Of a stretch of 64,000 nucleotides of DNA, positions 10,017-18,467 are shown one piece after another. Under the pieces are notes generated by a model. It was not told where the DNA came from and made no database searches. It saw only the letters and a program-made list of their open reading frames with translations. Location of the stretch: positions 8,246,001 to 8,310,000 of the forward strand of contig NZ_CP085193.1 in NCBI RefSeq assembly GCF_024298965.1, given 5' to 3'. The stretch comes from Streptomyces rapamycinicus NRRL 5491 (GTDB lineage: Bacteria > Actinomycetota > Actinomycetes > Streptomycetales > Streptomycetaceae). Position 1 is the stretch's first letter. Each line of letters begins with the position of its first letter. The translations under genes were made by a program, and so were the position numbers.

Positions 10017-10142
10017 CATGTCCACGCGGACGACGCGACCCTGCCGACCAGCGACGACCCCGGCACGGCCGACGGTGCGGACGGGCGGGCCGGGGTCTTC
10101 GGACCGTGGACCGGCGAGCGGACCAAGGAGTGGTGTCGCCCT

Positions 10143-10997
10143 ATGCCCATCGATGTCGCGAAGGCCGTCTCGGCCGAACCCCGGAGCACGGCTCTCATCT
10201 GGGGACAGAAGGACATCCAGCTCTACCACCTGGGCATCGGCGCAGGAATCCCCGCCACCGACCCCCAGGAGCTCCGCTACACCCTGGAGAGCAAGCTCCA
10301 TGTGCTCCCCAGCTTCGCGACCGTCGCGGGCGGCGGGATGGCGGTCGCCGGGGGCATGGCCGCACCCGGTATCGACGTCGACCTCGCCGCCGTCCTGCAC
10401 GGCGGCCAGACCGTCGAACTGCACCGCCCCATCCCGCTCGGCGGGGACGCCACGCAGACCTCGAAGGTCGCCGCCGTCTACGACAAGGGCAAGGCGGCGG
10501 TCATCGTGCTGCGCTCCGACGTGGCCGACGCGGACGGCCCGCTGTGGACCTGCGACACCCGGATCTTCGTCCGGGGCGAGGGCGGCTTCGGCGGTGAGCG
10601 CGGCCCCTCCGACCGCCTGGAGCCCCCGGCCCGTGAGCCGGACCGCACCGCGGAGCGGGCCATCCGCGAGGACCAGGCGCTGCTCTACCGGCTCTCCGGG
10701 GACTGGAACCCGCTCCACGCCGACCCCGAGTTCGCCAAGCTGGCCGGGTTCGAACAGCCCATCCTGCACGGACTGTGCTCGTACGGGATGGTGCTCAAGG
10801 CGGTCGTGGACACGGCGCTGGACGGGGAGGTGGCCCGGGTGCGCTCGTACACCACCCGCTTCGCGGGGGTGGCCTACCCGGGCGAGACCCTGCGCGTCCG
10901 GATGTGGCAGGACGAGGGGCGCGTCCAGGTGACGGCGACCGCCGTCGAGCGGGACGACGCACCGGTCCTCACCGACACCGTCGTCGAACACACCTGA
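10143..10997 (+). CDS. MaoC-family enoyl-CoA hydratase (hydratase 2 type)
   Basis: This predicted (R)-specific enoyl-CoA hydratase has 284 residues and two hot-dog repeats. The C-terminal repeat carries the catalytic signature as YRLSGDWNPLHADPEFAK, followed by PILHGLCSYGM. This is the arrangement of eukaryotic-type hydratase 2 and of actinobacterial steroid side-chain hydratases. The start ATG has AAGGAG about 12 bases upstream. It is the first gene of a three-gene operon (hydratase, zinc dehydrogenase, SDR) behind a KstR-like operator, which supports a role in beta-oxidation of a sterol side chain or a branched acyl-CoA. The exact substrate is inference. Confidence 0.85.
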   Translation: MPIDVAKAVSAEPRSTALIWGQKDIQLYHLGIGAGIPATDPQELRYTLESKLHVLPSFATVAGGGMAVAGGMAAPGIDVDLAAVLHGGQTVELHRPIPLGGDATQTSKVAAVYDKGKAAVIVLRSDVADADGPLWTCDTRIFVRGEGGFGGERGPSDRLEPPAREPDRTAERAIREDQALLYRLSGDWNPLHADPEFAKLAGFEQPILHGLCSYGMVLKAVVDTALDGEVARVRSYTTRFAGVAYPGETLRVRMWQDEGRVQVTATAVERDDAPVLTDTVVEHT

Positions 10998-11064
10998 GAT
11001 CGCGCCACACCCGCGATCACGCCACACCTGAGATCACGCACGCTCGACATCACGAGGAGCCGCT

Positions 11065-12150
11065 GTGCGCGCAGCCGTACTTCACGAGACGGGACAGGAC
11101 AAGCTCGAAGTCCTCGACGACATCGAGGCGGTGGGCTTCGGCCCCGGCAAGGTCCGGCTGCGGCTGAGGGCCACCGGGCTGTGCCACTCCGACCTCTCCG
11201 CGATGGCCGGGGTGCTGCCGCAGCCCGCGCCGTTCGTCCCCGGCCACGAGGGCGCGGGCGAGATCCTCGACGTGGGCGACGGGGTGACCGGGCTGAGCGC
11301 CGGCGACCGGGTGCTGGTGTGCTGGCTGCCCGCGTGCGGCGGCTGTCCGGCCTGCCAACGCGGTCAGACCGAGCTGTGCCTGACCGGGTTCATGAACGCG
11401 GGAACCCCCAACTTCCGGCGCCCCGGCGGCAGTCCGGAGGACGTCTTCGGGATGTCCGGGACCGGCACCTTCGCCGAGGAGATCGTCCTGGCCGCGCCCT
11501 GCGCCGTGCCGATCCCCGACGACGTCCCGTACGACATCGCGGCCCTCATCGGCTGCGGGGTGACCACCGGACTCGGGGCCGTCTTCAACACCGCCCGGGT
11601 GGAGGCCGGTTCGTCGGTCGCGGTCATCGGCTGCGGCGGGGTGGGCATCAGCGTCATCCAGGGGGCGAGGGCGTCGGGCGCCGCGCAGATCGTCGCCGTC
11701 GACCCCGTGGAGTCGCGGCGCGAGGCCGCGCTGCGCTTCGGCGCCACCGAGGCGGTGGCCCCGGACGGTCTCGACTCCGCCAAGAACAGCGTCACGGCGG
11801 GCGAGGGCTTCGACTACGTCTTCGAGGTCGTGGGCCGCTCCGCCACCGCCCGCCGGGCGTACGAGATCACCCGGCGCGGCGGCACGCTGTGCGTGGTCGG
11901 CGCCGGGGCGCTGGACGACTTCCTCCAGTTCAACATGTTCGAGCTGTTCTTCGACGAGAAGCGGATCCTGCCCTCGCTGTACGGCGGCGGCGATGTGCTC
12001 CGCTCCTACCGGCGCACCATCGACCTGTGGCGGGCCGGCCGGATCGACCTCGAAGGGCTGATCACCCACCGGGTGCGGCTCGGCGAGATCAACGACGCGA
12101 TCGGCCAGATGCGGACCGGGGAGGCGCTGCGCACATGCATCGAGATGTGA
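11065..12150 (+). CDS. Zinc-dependent alcohol dehydrogenase (MDR family)
   Basis: The predicted zinc and NAD(P)-dependent oxidoreductase has 361 residues. The catalytic zinc ligands are in TGLCHSDLSA and GHEGAGEI. Structural-zinc cysteines are in PACGGCPACQRGQTELC, and the cofactor loop is VIGCGGVGISVIQGA. The GTG start has GAGGAG five bases upstream. It is the second gene of the operon. The next gene starts inside its 3' end, so the two are translationally coupled. Given its neighbours it probably oxidises an alcohol intermediate of lipid or sterol breakdown; this is inference. Confidence 0.88.
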   Translation: MRAAVLHETGQDKLEVLDDIEAVGFGPGKVRLRLRATGLCHSDLSAMAGVLPQPAPFVPGHEGAGEILDVGDGVTGLSAGDRVLVCWLPACGGCPACQRGQTELCLTGFMNAGTPNFRRPGGSPEDVFGMSGTGTFAEEIVLAAPCAVPIPDDVPYDIAALIGCGVTTGLGAVFNTARVEAGSSVAVIGCGGVGISVIQGARASGAAQIVAVDPVESRREAALRFGATEAVAPDGLDSAKNSVTAGEGFDYVFEVVGRSATARRAYEITRRGGTLCVVGAGALDDFLQFNMFELFFDEKRILPSLYGGGDVLRSYRRTIDLWRAGRIDLEGLITHRVRLGEINDAIGQMRTGEALRTCIEM

Positions 12151-13088
12151 CCGGCCCGCTCACCGGGAAGACCGCGATCGTCACCGGCGCCGGGCGCGGC
12201 CTCGGCCGCGTCGAGGCCCTGGAACTGGCGGGGCTGGGCGCCAGTGTCGTCGTCAACGACTACGGACAGGGCGGACGCGACGGCAGCGGCGAGGCATCGG
12301 CGGGCCCCGCCGAACAGGTCGCCGAGGAGATCCGCGCGGCCGGTGGCCGGGCCACGGCCCACGCGGGCGATGTGGCCGACCACACGCAGGCGGGCGAGCT
12401 GGTCCGGCTCGCCATCGACACTTACGGCGCGCTGGACATCCTGGTCAACAACGCGGGCATCCTGCGCGACCGGATGGTCTTCTCGATGAGCGAGGACGAA
12501 TGGGACTCGGTGATCCGGGTCCATCTCAAGGGTCACTTCAACACCATCCGCTTCGCCGCCGCACACTGGCGCGAGCGGTCCAAGGCGGCGGACGGCGGCC
12601 CGGTGCACGGCCGCATCGTCAACACCGCCTCCGAGGCGTTCCTCGCCGGTTCGCCGGGCCAGCCGAACTACGCGGCGGCAAAGGGCGGCATCGTCGCGCT
12701 CACCACCTCCACGGCGGCGGCCCTCGCCAAGTACGGGGTGACGGCCAACGCCATCTGCCCGCGCGCCCGCACCCGGATGACCGAGGACGTCTTCGCCGGC
12801 TTCGAGCGCCCGGAGGACGGCCGCCTCGACGCCCTCGCCCCCGAACACGCGGCCCCGCTGGTCGGCTATCTCGCCTCACCGGCCGCGGCCAAGGTGAACG
12901 GCCAGGTGTTCGTGGTGCACGGCGGCATGCTGGCGATCCTGGAGCGGCCGAAGGTGGCGGCGAAGGTGGACGCGAAGGGGGACGCCTTCGGCTTCGAGGA
13001 GCTGGACGCGGCGCTGACGCCGTACTTCGCGGAGCGGGGCGGGGAGAGCTTCGCGGCGGTGGAGGTGCTGGGGCTCAAGCGGGGGTGA
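12135..13088 (+). CDS. Short-chain dehydrogenase, 3-hydroxyacyl-CoA dehydrogenase type
   Basis: The predicted NAD-dependent SDR has 317 residues. It shows the cofactor motif TGAGRGLGR, the NNAG motif, catalytic Ser in VNTASEAF and the YxxxK pair in NYAAAKGG. Length and the C-terminal tail after the SDR core match the dehydrogenase part of peroxisomal-type multifunctional beta-oxidation enzymes. The ATG at 12135 has GGGGAGG about ten bases upstream. The GTG at 12147, which overlaps the previous stop codon as GTGA, is an alternative. Together with the MaoC hydratase it would catalyse two successive steps of beta-oxidation. Confidence 0.85.
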   Translation: MHRDVTGPLTGKTAIVTGAGRGLGRVEALELAGLGASVVVNDYGQGGRDGSGEASAGPAEQVAEEIRAAGGRATAHAGDVADHTQAGELVRLAIDTYGALDILVNNAGILRDRMVFSMSEDEWDSVIRVHLKGHFNTIRFAAAHWRERSKAADGGPVHGRIVNTASEAFLAGSPGQPNYAAAKGGIVALTTSTAAALAKYGVTANAICPRARTRMTEDVFAGFERPEDGRLDALAPEHAAPLVGYLASPAAAKVNGQVFVVHGGMLAILERPKVAAKVDAKGDAFGFEELDAALTPYFAERGGESFAAVEVLGLKRG

Positions 13089-13140
13089 GGTGCCGTCGGC
13101 CGGGGGGAGGGGGCTGGCCGGGGCACCGGCCGCGATCGCC

Positions 13141-13177
13141 GGACGGGCCGGACTTCCGGAGGAAATCCAGCCCGTCC
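13141..13177. terminator. Hairpin between converging genes
   Basis: GGACGGGC pairs with GCCCGTCC, and an inner CCGGA-ct-TCCGG stem lies in the loop. It sits between the SDR gene (ending 13088, plus) and the small gene (ending 13281, minus), the right place for a two-way terminator. There is no T run, as is usual in Streptomyces. Confidence 0.45.
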
Positions 13178-13280
13178 CGCGATCGGGGACGACCCTGAGA
13201 TGCCTGCGGTTTTGAGCTGCCTGCGGTCTTGCGACGCCTACGGTCCTGAGATGCCCAGGGTCTTGAGGTCTTGACGGTCC

Positions 13281-13442
13281 TCAGGAGCCGTTCTCGTTCG
13301 GGCGACGGTGGCGGCCGTGGGCCGGTGCCTGGGTCTCCTCGGACGCCGCCTGCCCCCGGTGCTTGCCCTGTGAGCCATCGGCCTGGGCCGCGGCGGCGTC
13401 CCGCGGGCGCGCCTGGGTCGTGTCGATGTGGGTTTCGGACAT
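13281..13442 (-). CDS. Small basic conserved-type protein (53 aa), function unknown
   Basis: This short gene runs from ATG 13442 to TGA 13281 and encodes 53 residues. It is Gln/Ala/Arg/His-rich, with GSQGKHRGQAASEE in the middle and GRHRRPNENG at the end. Similar tiny proteins carrying GKHRG and GRHR motifs are familiar from Streptomyces genomes. No domain, signal peptide or membrane segment is visible, and no strong ribosome site precedes the ATG. The codon pattern has GC-rich third positions as expected for a real gene. Function unknown. Confidence 0.5.
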   Translation of the reverse strand: MSETHIDTTQARPRDAAAAQADGSQGKHRGQAASEETQAPAHGRHRRPNENGS

Positions 13443-13579
13443 GGTGGGTACGTCACCCCGTCAGATCGCTTGTACTGTGCGAAAGGGGCTGACCACGATG
13501 TCGCACAACGTTCCATGCGCATCACCCGGGGCGTCCCGCACGCGGACGGAACGCAGGAATGCGCAGCCCCTGCCCGAGT

Positions 13580-15469
13580 CTAACCAATCGGGTGATCCCG
13601 GACCCAGCGGGGTGGCCGGGGCCGGGGTGGCCGCGCGAGCGGCGCCTGCTGCAGCGGTACGGGCCGCAGGGCGGGGGTCAGACCGGTCCCGGGAGCGGGC
13701 TCCGGCTCGGGCCCCATCTCCTGCTCGACCCCGGCCCACGACCCGGTCCCACCCCACGGCTCGACCCCGGACCCGCACTCGGGCTCCGGCACCCGCTCGT
13801 GCACGGGCAGCGGCGTCGGCTCGTGCACGGCCATCGGCACCGGCTGGTGTACGGGCAGCGGCACCGGTTCGCGTACGGGCATCGGCACGGGCTGGTGTAC
13901 GGCCATCGGTGCCCGCTCCCGCGGCGGCATCGGCTCGGGTGGCCGGGACGGCGTCGGCGTCGGCTCGGGCACCGGCCCGGACGCCCGCACGGGGGTGGAC
14001 GCGCCGGGCCCGCCGACCCGGGTCCACGGTGTGATCCTGGTCGCGACCCCCGGCGCGGGCGTCGCCGTCCGCGACGCCTGGACGACCGGCGCTTCGGCCG
14101 GAACCGCGCCGGATGCCCGTGTCGCCCCCGCGATCCGCCGCGCCCCGGCCGCCTCGTCCGACCCCCACGGCGCCGCCGCGTCGTCCCGCTGCCACAGCGC
14201 CTGGGCCGTGGCCGCGCCGGACACCTCCGCCACCTGGCCGGATGGCTCGGTCACCGGTGTCATGCGCGCCATCCGCCGCGCTCCCGTGGCGTCGTCCGGC
14301 TGCCACGGCGCGGCCGTGTCGCCCGGTCTCCAGCGCCCCGCCGTGTCGTCCCGCCGCCACGATCCCGTCCGGTCGTCGGGTCTCCACCGCGCCTCCGCCG
14401 ACCCGGACGACCCCGCCGCCCCGTGTGGGCGCACCCTCGCCAGCCCGCAGGGCACCTGGGGGGTGGCGTACGGCAGGCACAGTTCGCCGTCCCTCGTCCA
14501 CAGGCCCGCGCCCGGGAGCCAGCCCTCCGGGGCCGGGAACTCGCGCAGCCGCCGCTCCGCCGGGCGCCATACGCCCACCCACGGCCGCCCGGCACCGGCC
14601 CCGGCACCGGCCCCGGACCCGCCCCGTCCGTCGATGCGGAAGGCCACCGCGCACACCTCGGGCGTCAGCACCTGCCCCGGCTGCACCGCGAACGGCGTGG
14701 CCTCCGACCACCCCGCGGGCCGCAGACAGTCCGGGAACCGCACCGGCCGGGTGCTGCCCAGCACACCCCACCCCAGCCGCTGCTCGCCGGGCGCGTCGGA
14801 CCGTACGAGCAGCAGACCGCTGTCGGGGTCGGCGAGCAGCAGCCGGTCGTCGCTGCGCTCGGTGATCTGGAGCAGCGGGCTGATCTCGCCGCCGCGCCGC
14901 AAGTCGACCACCACGGTCTTGGTGCGGCCGTCGAGTTCGCGGTCGAGGGCCAGCAGCCGGCCCGTACGGTCCAGCCAACTGCCGCCCGTACAGCGGCCGG
15001 GCACCTCGGCCAGGTGCTGGGGGGCGAGGACGCCGCCGCCGAACAGCAGCCAGACGGAGGTGGACCGCGGCCCGCGCCCCAGCGCGAACGCGCACAGGCC
15101 GCCGGGCGCGGGCGGCAGCAGCGAGACCTCGGCGCGGTCGATGGAGCCGAGCGGGCGCTCACCGGTGCCGGGGCCGGTCGGGTAGAGCAGCGAGAAGGCG
15201 TGGTGGCCGGCCACTCGGCGGTGGATGAGCACCTGCCCATCGGCCAGTGGCAGCAACTCGCTGTCCGGCTCCTCGGGCTGGGCGGCGGGCAGCGGTACGG
15301 CGTAGGGCTCCGGGCCGTCCAGCGTCCAGCGCTCGGGGTACCAGCAGCCCGCCTCCCCGCTGAGCGCGAGCCGCGCGCCGTACGAATGGTCCGAGGCGAT
15401 GGTGAAACCCCCTCGTGGCCGGTCGCCGACGCCCCCGGTGAGGGCGGTGTCGAAGGCACAGGCAGTCAT
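13580..15469 (-). CDS. Large hypothetical protein, propeller-like N-terminus and Pro-rich repeat tail
   Basis: The protein has 629 residues. Residues 1 to about 290 contain regularly spaced hydrophobic beta segments (LLPLADGQVLIHRRV, VSLLPPAPGGLCAFALG, SVWLLFGGGVLAPQHL, DRLLLADPDSGLLLV), suggesting a beta-propeller-like fold. Residues of about 340-420 form Trp/Arg/Asp/Ala repeats (WRPDDRTGSWRRDDTAG). Residues of about 510-580 form Pro-rich repeats such as VPMPVREPVPLPVHQP. No signal peptide or membrane segment is seen. I do not recognise the function. The low-complexity tail could be an interaction region or simply unstable coding sequence. Confidence 0.7.
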   Translation of the reverse strand: MTACAFDTALTGGVGDRPRGGFTIASDHSYGARLALSGEAGCWYPERWTLDGPEPYAVPLPAAQPEEPDSELLPLADGQVLIHRRVAGHHAFSLLYPTGPGTGERPLGSIDRAEVSLLPPAPGGLCAFALGRGPRSTSVWLLFGGGVLAPQHLAEVPGRCTGGSWLDRTGRLLALDRELDGRTKTVVVDLRRGGEISPLLQITERSDDRLLLADPDSGLLLVRSDAPGEQRLGWGVLGSTRPVRFPDCLRPAGWSEATPFAVQPGQVLTPEVCAVAFRIDGRGGSGAGAGAGAGRPWVGVWRPAERRLREFPAPEGWLPGAGLWTRDGELCLPYATPQVPCGLARVRPHGAAGSSGSAEARWRPDDRTGSWRRDDTAGRWRPGDTAAPWQPDDATGARRMARMTPVTEPSGQVAEVSGAATAQALWQRDDAAAPWGSDEAAGARRIAGATRASGAVPAEAPVVQASRTATPAPGVATRITPWTRVGGPGASTPVRASGPVPEPTPTPSRPPEPMPPRERAPMAVHQPVPMPVREPVPLPVHQPVPMAVHEPTPLPVHERVPEPECGSGVEPWGGTGSWAGVEQEMGPEPEPAPGTGLTPALRPVPLQQAPLARPPRPRPPRWVRDHPIG

Positions 15470-15621
15470 CGGTCAGTCACCTCCGGCCACTGAACGTAGT
15501 TTTCGCACTTCCTGCCGAAGGCCGTAATGGGCCCACTCCACCCGTAAGTGTGGCTCTTGCCCGATTCGCCTGAGAGGTCGGGGGTGAATGTGCTGTAAGC
15601 GACGCGGGGATGGTTTGTGAT

Positions 15622-15640
15622 TAAAGTAAGGCACACCTAA
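15622..15640. promoter_or_regulatory. Iron box (DmdR/IdeR-type operator)
   Basis: The 19-base TAAAGTAAGGCACACCTAA closely matches the actinobacterial iron-box consensus (TTAGGTTAGGCTcACCTAA). It lies 56 bases upstream of a siderophore-binding lipoprotein gene, exactly where iron-dependent repression by DmdR would act. Both motif and context are visible; binding is inferred. Confidence 0.75.
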
Positions 15641-15696
15641 GTGCGATCGTCGCGCTCGTGGACACGGGCGTGCCCGGCTATCCCTGGAGCTCCGTC

Positions 15697-16731
15697 ATGT
15701 CCCTGCGCGCCCGCGGCAGCGCCGCCCTCGCCCTCGCCCTGGCCGGGGCGCTCTCCCTCACCGCCTGCGGATCCTCGGACGACGGCGCGGACGGCGGCAA
15801 GCGCAACGGCGGGGGCGGGAAGTCCGTCGCCCAGGGCGGCAAGGACTTCGGCAAGGCGGCCGAGGAGACCGCGAAGCTGGGCACGGACGCCAAGTCGGGC
15901 GCGTTCCCCCGCACCATCACCCACGCGATGGGCAGGACCGAGCTCAAGAGCAAACCGAAGCGGGTCGTGGTGCTCGACGTCGGTGAGCTCGACAACGTGG
16001 TCTCGCTGGGGGTGAAGCCGGTCGGCTACGCCCCCTCCGAGGGCGACCAGGCCATACCCGACTACCTCGAGAAGGACGCCGGGAACCCGAAGAACGTCGG
16101 CACCATCAACAACCTCAACCTCGAGGCCATCAACGCCCTCCACCCCGATCTGATCCTCGGCAGCAAGCTGCGCGCCGAGCCGCTCTACGACGAGCTGAAG
16201 CAGATCGCCCCGACCGTCTTCTCCATCCGCCCCGGCTTCACCTGGAAGGAGAACTACCGCCTCAACGCCGCGGCCCTGGACCGCACCGCCGAGGCCGAGC
16301 GCAACCTCGACGCGTACGAGAAGAAGGCCGAGAAGCTGGGCGAGGACATCGGCGCCGACAAGCCGACGATCACCATGCTGCGCTTCATGCCGCAGGCCAC
16401 CCGGCTCTACGCCAGGGCGTCCTTCATCGGCACCATCCTCCAGGACGTCGGTCTGCCGCGCCCGAAGAACCAGCAGATCAACGATCTCGCCGCGGAGATC
16501 GGCCCGGAGCGGATCGACGAGGCCGACGCCGACTGGATCTTCACCGGTGTCTACGGCGACCCCAAGGCCACCAAGCGGGACCAGGCGCAGTCCAACCCGC
16601 TGTGGAAGAAGCTGAAGGCGGTCAAGGCGGGCCGGGCCCGATCCGTCGACGAGGAGACCTGGTACCTGGGCCTCGGCGTCACCGCCGCCGACCGGGTCCT
16701 GGACGACCTGCGCGGCTACCTCGTCCACTGA
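15697..16731 (+). CDS. Iron-siderophore ABC transporter substrate-binding lipoprotein
   Basis: The predicted extracytoplasmic lipoprotein captures ferric siderophore, 344 residues. The signal peptide ends in the lipobox LTAC, with Cys24 as the lipidated residue, followed by a Gly/Asp/Lys-rich tether. The periplasmic-binding fold of the FecB/FatB type begins at IKS-like strand PKRVVVLDVGELDNVVSLG and includes NLEAINALHPDLILG. The ATG at 15697 was chosen over an upstream GTG because GGAG lies eight bases before it and it starts directly at the signal peptide. The iron box just upstream predicts induction under iron starvation. No permease or ATPase gene is adjacent. The siderophore is unknown. 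Confidence 0.9.
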   Translation: MSLRARGSAALALALAGALSLTACGSSDDGADGGKRNGGGGKSVAQGGKDFGKAAEETAKLGTDAKSGAFPRTITHAMGRTELKSKPKRVVVLDVGELDNVVSLGVKPVGYAPSEGDQAIPDYLEKDAGNPKNVGTINNLNLEAINALHPDLILGSKLRAEPLYDELKQIAPTVFSIRPGFTWKENYRLNAAALDRTAEAERNLDAYEKKAEKLGEDIGADKPTITMLRFMPQATRLYARASFIGTILQDVGLPRPKNQQINDLAAEIGPERIDEADADWIFTGVYGDPKATKRDQAQSNPLWKKLKAVKAGRARSVDEETWYLGLGVTAADRVLDDLRGYLVH

Positions 16732-16831
16732 GCCCGCCCCTTCGGGCCGTCGCGCGGATGGACTCGGGGCCGTCGCGCTGAGTGAAGGCCGGGGCAGGGC
16801 TCAGCCGTGATCCGGGAGGTAGCCTTGCCCC

Positions 16832-17680
16832 GTGCCCGCACTCAACGACGTCCTCGCCGCGCTCGACGCCCTCTGGCCGCCCGAGCGGGCGGAGCAGTGG
16901 GACGCCGTCGGCACGGTGTGCGGTGACCCCGACGCCGAGGTCACCCGCGTGCTGTTCGCCGTCGACCCGGTCCAGGAAGTGGCCGACGAGGCGGTGGACC
17001 TCGGCGCCGATCTGCTGATCACCCACCATCCGCTCTATCTGCGGGGCACGACCACGGTCGCCGCCGCCACCTTCAAGGGCCGGGTGGTGCACACCCTGAT
17101 CAAGCACGACATCGCCCTGCACGTCGCGCACACCAACGCCGACACCGCCGACCCCGGCGTCTCCGACGCCCTCGCCGGCGCGCTCGACCTGCGGATCGTC
17201 GGTCCGCTGGTGCCCGACGCCACCGACCCCGAGGGCCGCCGCGGACTGGGCCGGATCTGCGAACTCGACCACCCCGAGACGCTGCGGGAGTTCGCCGGGC
17301 GCGCCGCCGCCCGGCTGCCCGCCACCGCACAGGGGATCCGCGCCGCGGGCGACCCGGACCGTAACGTCCGCCGGGTGGCCGTCAGCGGCGGCTCCGGCGA
17401 CAGCCTCTTCGAGGCGGTGCGCGCGGCCGGGGCCGACGCGTTCCTCACCGCCGACCTGCGCCACCACCCGTCCTCGGAGGCGCGGGAACACAGCGATCTC
17501 GCCCTGCTGGACGCCGCGCACTGGGCCACCGAATGGCCCTGGACCGAGCAGGCCGCGGCCCAGCTGGACGAGATCTCCGACCGGCACGGCTGGGGTCTGC
17601 GGACGCATGTCTCCCGTATCGTGACCGACCCCTGGACGGCCCACGCGGCGGCCCCCGCCGCCCCTCGCTCGACTCCCTGA
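16832..17680 (+). CDS. Nif3-like dinuclear metal centre protein
   Basis: This 282-residue member of the widespread Nif3/YbgI family binds two metal ions. Metal-ligand motifs are visible: LLITHHPLYL, HVAHTNADTA and, in the C-terminal half, DAAHWATEWPW. The family is sometimes labelled GTP cyclohydrolase I type 2, but its real reaction is unsettled. The GTG start has GGGAGG about 12 bases upstream. It is followed after 39 bases by the zinc-ribbon gene and then the RNase H/phosphatase gene. These three genes are commonly neighbours in Streptomyces, suggesting one transcription unit. Confidence 0.88.
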   Translation: MPALNDVLAALDALWPPERAEQWDAVGTVCGDPDAEVTRVLFAVDPVQEVADEAVDLGADLLITHHPLYLRGTTTVAAATFKGRVVHTLIKHDIALHVAHTNADTADPGVSDALAGALDLRIVGPLVPDATDPEGRRGLGRICELDHPETLREFAGRAAARLPATAQGIRAAGDPDRNVRRVAVSGGSGDSLFEAVRAAGADAFLTADLRHHPSSEAREHSDLALLDAAHWATEWPWTEQAAAQLDEISDRHGWGLRTHVSRIVTDPWTAHAAAPAAPRSTP

Positions 17681-17719
17681 CCTCGTTTCCGTCCCACTCG
17701 ACTCCCCTGGAGCCCCACG

Positions 17720-18463
17720 CTGAATGCCGCGCCCGCCGATCAGATCCGCCTCCTCGACGTCCAGGCGCTCGACGTCCGGCTGTCGCAGCTCGCGCACAAG
17801 CGCAGGACGCTGCCCGAGCACGCCGAGATCGAGAGGCTGAACGCCGATCACACCCAACTGCGCGACCTGCTCATCGCCGCGCAGACCGAGGAGAGCGACA
17901 CCGCCCGCGAGCAGACCAAGGCGGAGCAGGACGTGGAGCAGGTGCGCCAGCGCGCCGCCCGCGACCAGAAGCGCCTGGACTCCGGAGCCGTCACCTCGCC
18001 GAAGGACCTGGAGAACCTCCAGCACGAGATCGCCTCCCTCGCCAAGCGCCAGGGCGACCTGGAGGACGTCGTCCTGGAGGTCATGGAGCGCCGGGAGTCC
18101 GTCCAGGAGCGGGCCGCCGAGCTGACCGAGCGGGTGGAGTCCCTCCAGTCGAAGATCGGCGACGCCACCTCGCGCCGGGACGCGGCGGCCGAGGGGATCG
18201 ACGCCGAGATCGCGACCGCCACCAAGGAGCGCGAGGTGATCTCCGGGGCCGTCCCCGCCGATCTGCTGAAGCTCTACGACAAGCTGCGCCAGCAGCAGGG
18301 CGGCGTCGGCGCGGCCCGGCTCTACCAGCGGAGCTGCGACGGCTGCCGCCAGGAGCTCGCCATCACCGAGCTCAACGAGGTGCGCTCGGCCGCCCCCGAC
18401 ACGGTGCTGCGCTGCGAGAACTGCCGCCGGATCCTGGTCCGTACGCCCGAGTCGGGGCTGTAG
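17720..18463 (+). CDS. Coiled-coil protein with C4 zinc ribbon, probable CTG start
   Basis: The 247-residue protein consists of a long antiparallel coiled coil (about residues 15-190, heptad-rich such as LENLQHEIASLAKRQGDLEDVV) and a C-terminal zinc ribbon with two CxxC pairs (CDGCRQEL and CENCRRIL). In-frame ATG first occurs at 17933, which would cut off 71 residues that are clearly part of the coiled coil. GGAG at 17709-17712 lies eight bases before CTG 17720, and translation from there opens NAAPADQIRLLDVQ, the usual family start, so a CTG start is likely. The gene is followed after four bases by the RNase H/phosphatase gene. Nucleic-acid binding is inferred from the family only. Confidence 0.85.
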   Translation: MNAAPADQIRLLDVQALDVRLSQLAHKRRTLPEHAEIERLNADHTQLRDLLIAAQTEESDTAREQTKAEQDVEQVRQRAARDQKRLDSGAVTSPKDLENLQHEIASLAKRQGDLEDVVLEVMERRESVQERAAELTERVESLQSKIGDATSRRDAAAEGIDAEIATATKEREVISGAVPADLLKLYDKLRQQQGGVGAARLYQRSCDGCRQELAITELNEVRSAAPDTVLRCENCRRILVRTPESGL

Positions 18464-18467
18464 GCCG

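Noticed and set aside
9879..10142. 88-codon N-terminal extension of the MaoC hydratase
   Set aside because: It crosses the operator and promoter region, is low-complexity, and is not part of the hot-dog fold; AAGGAG precedes the ATG at 10143.
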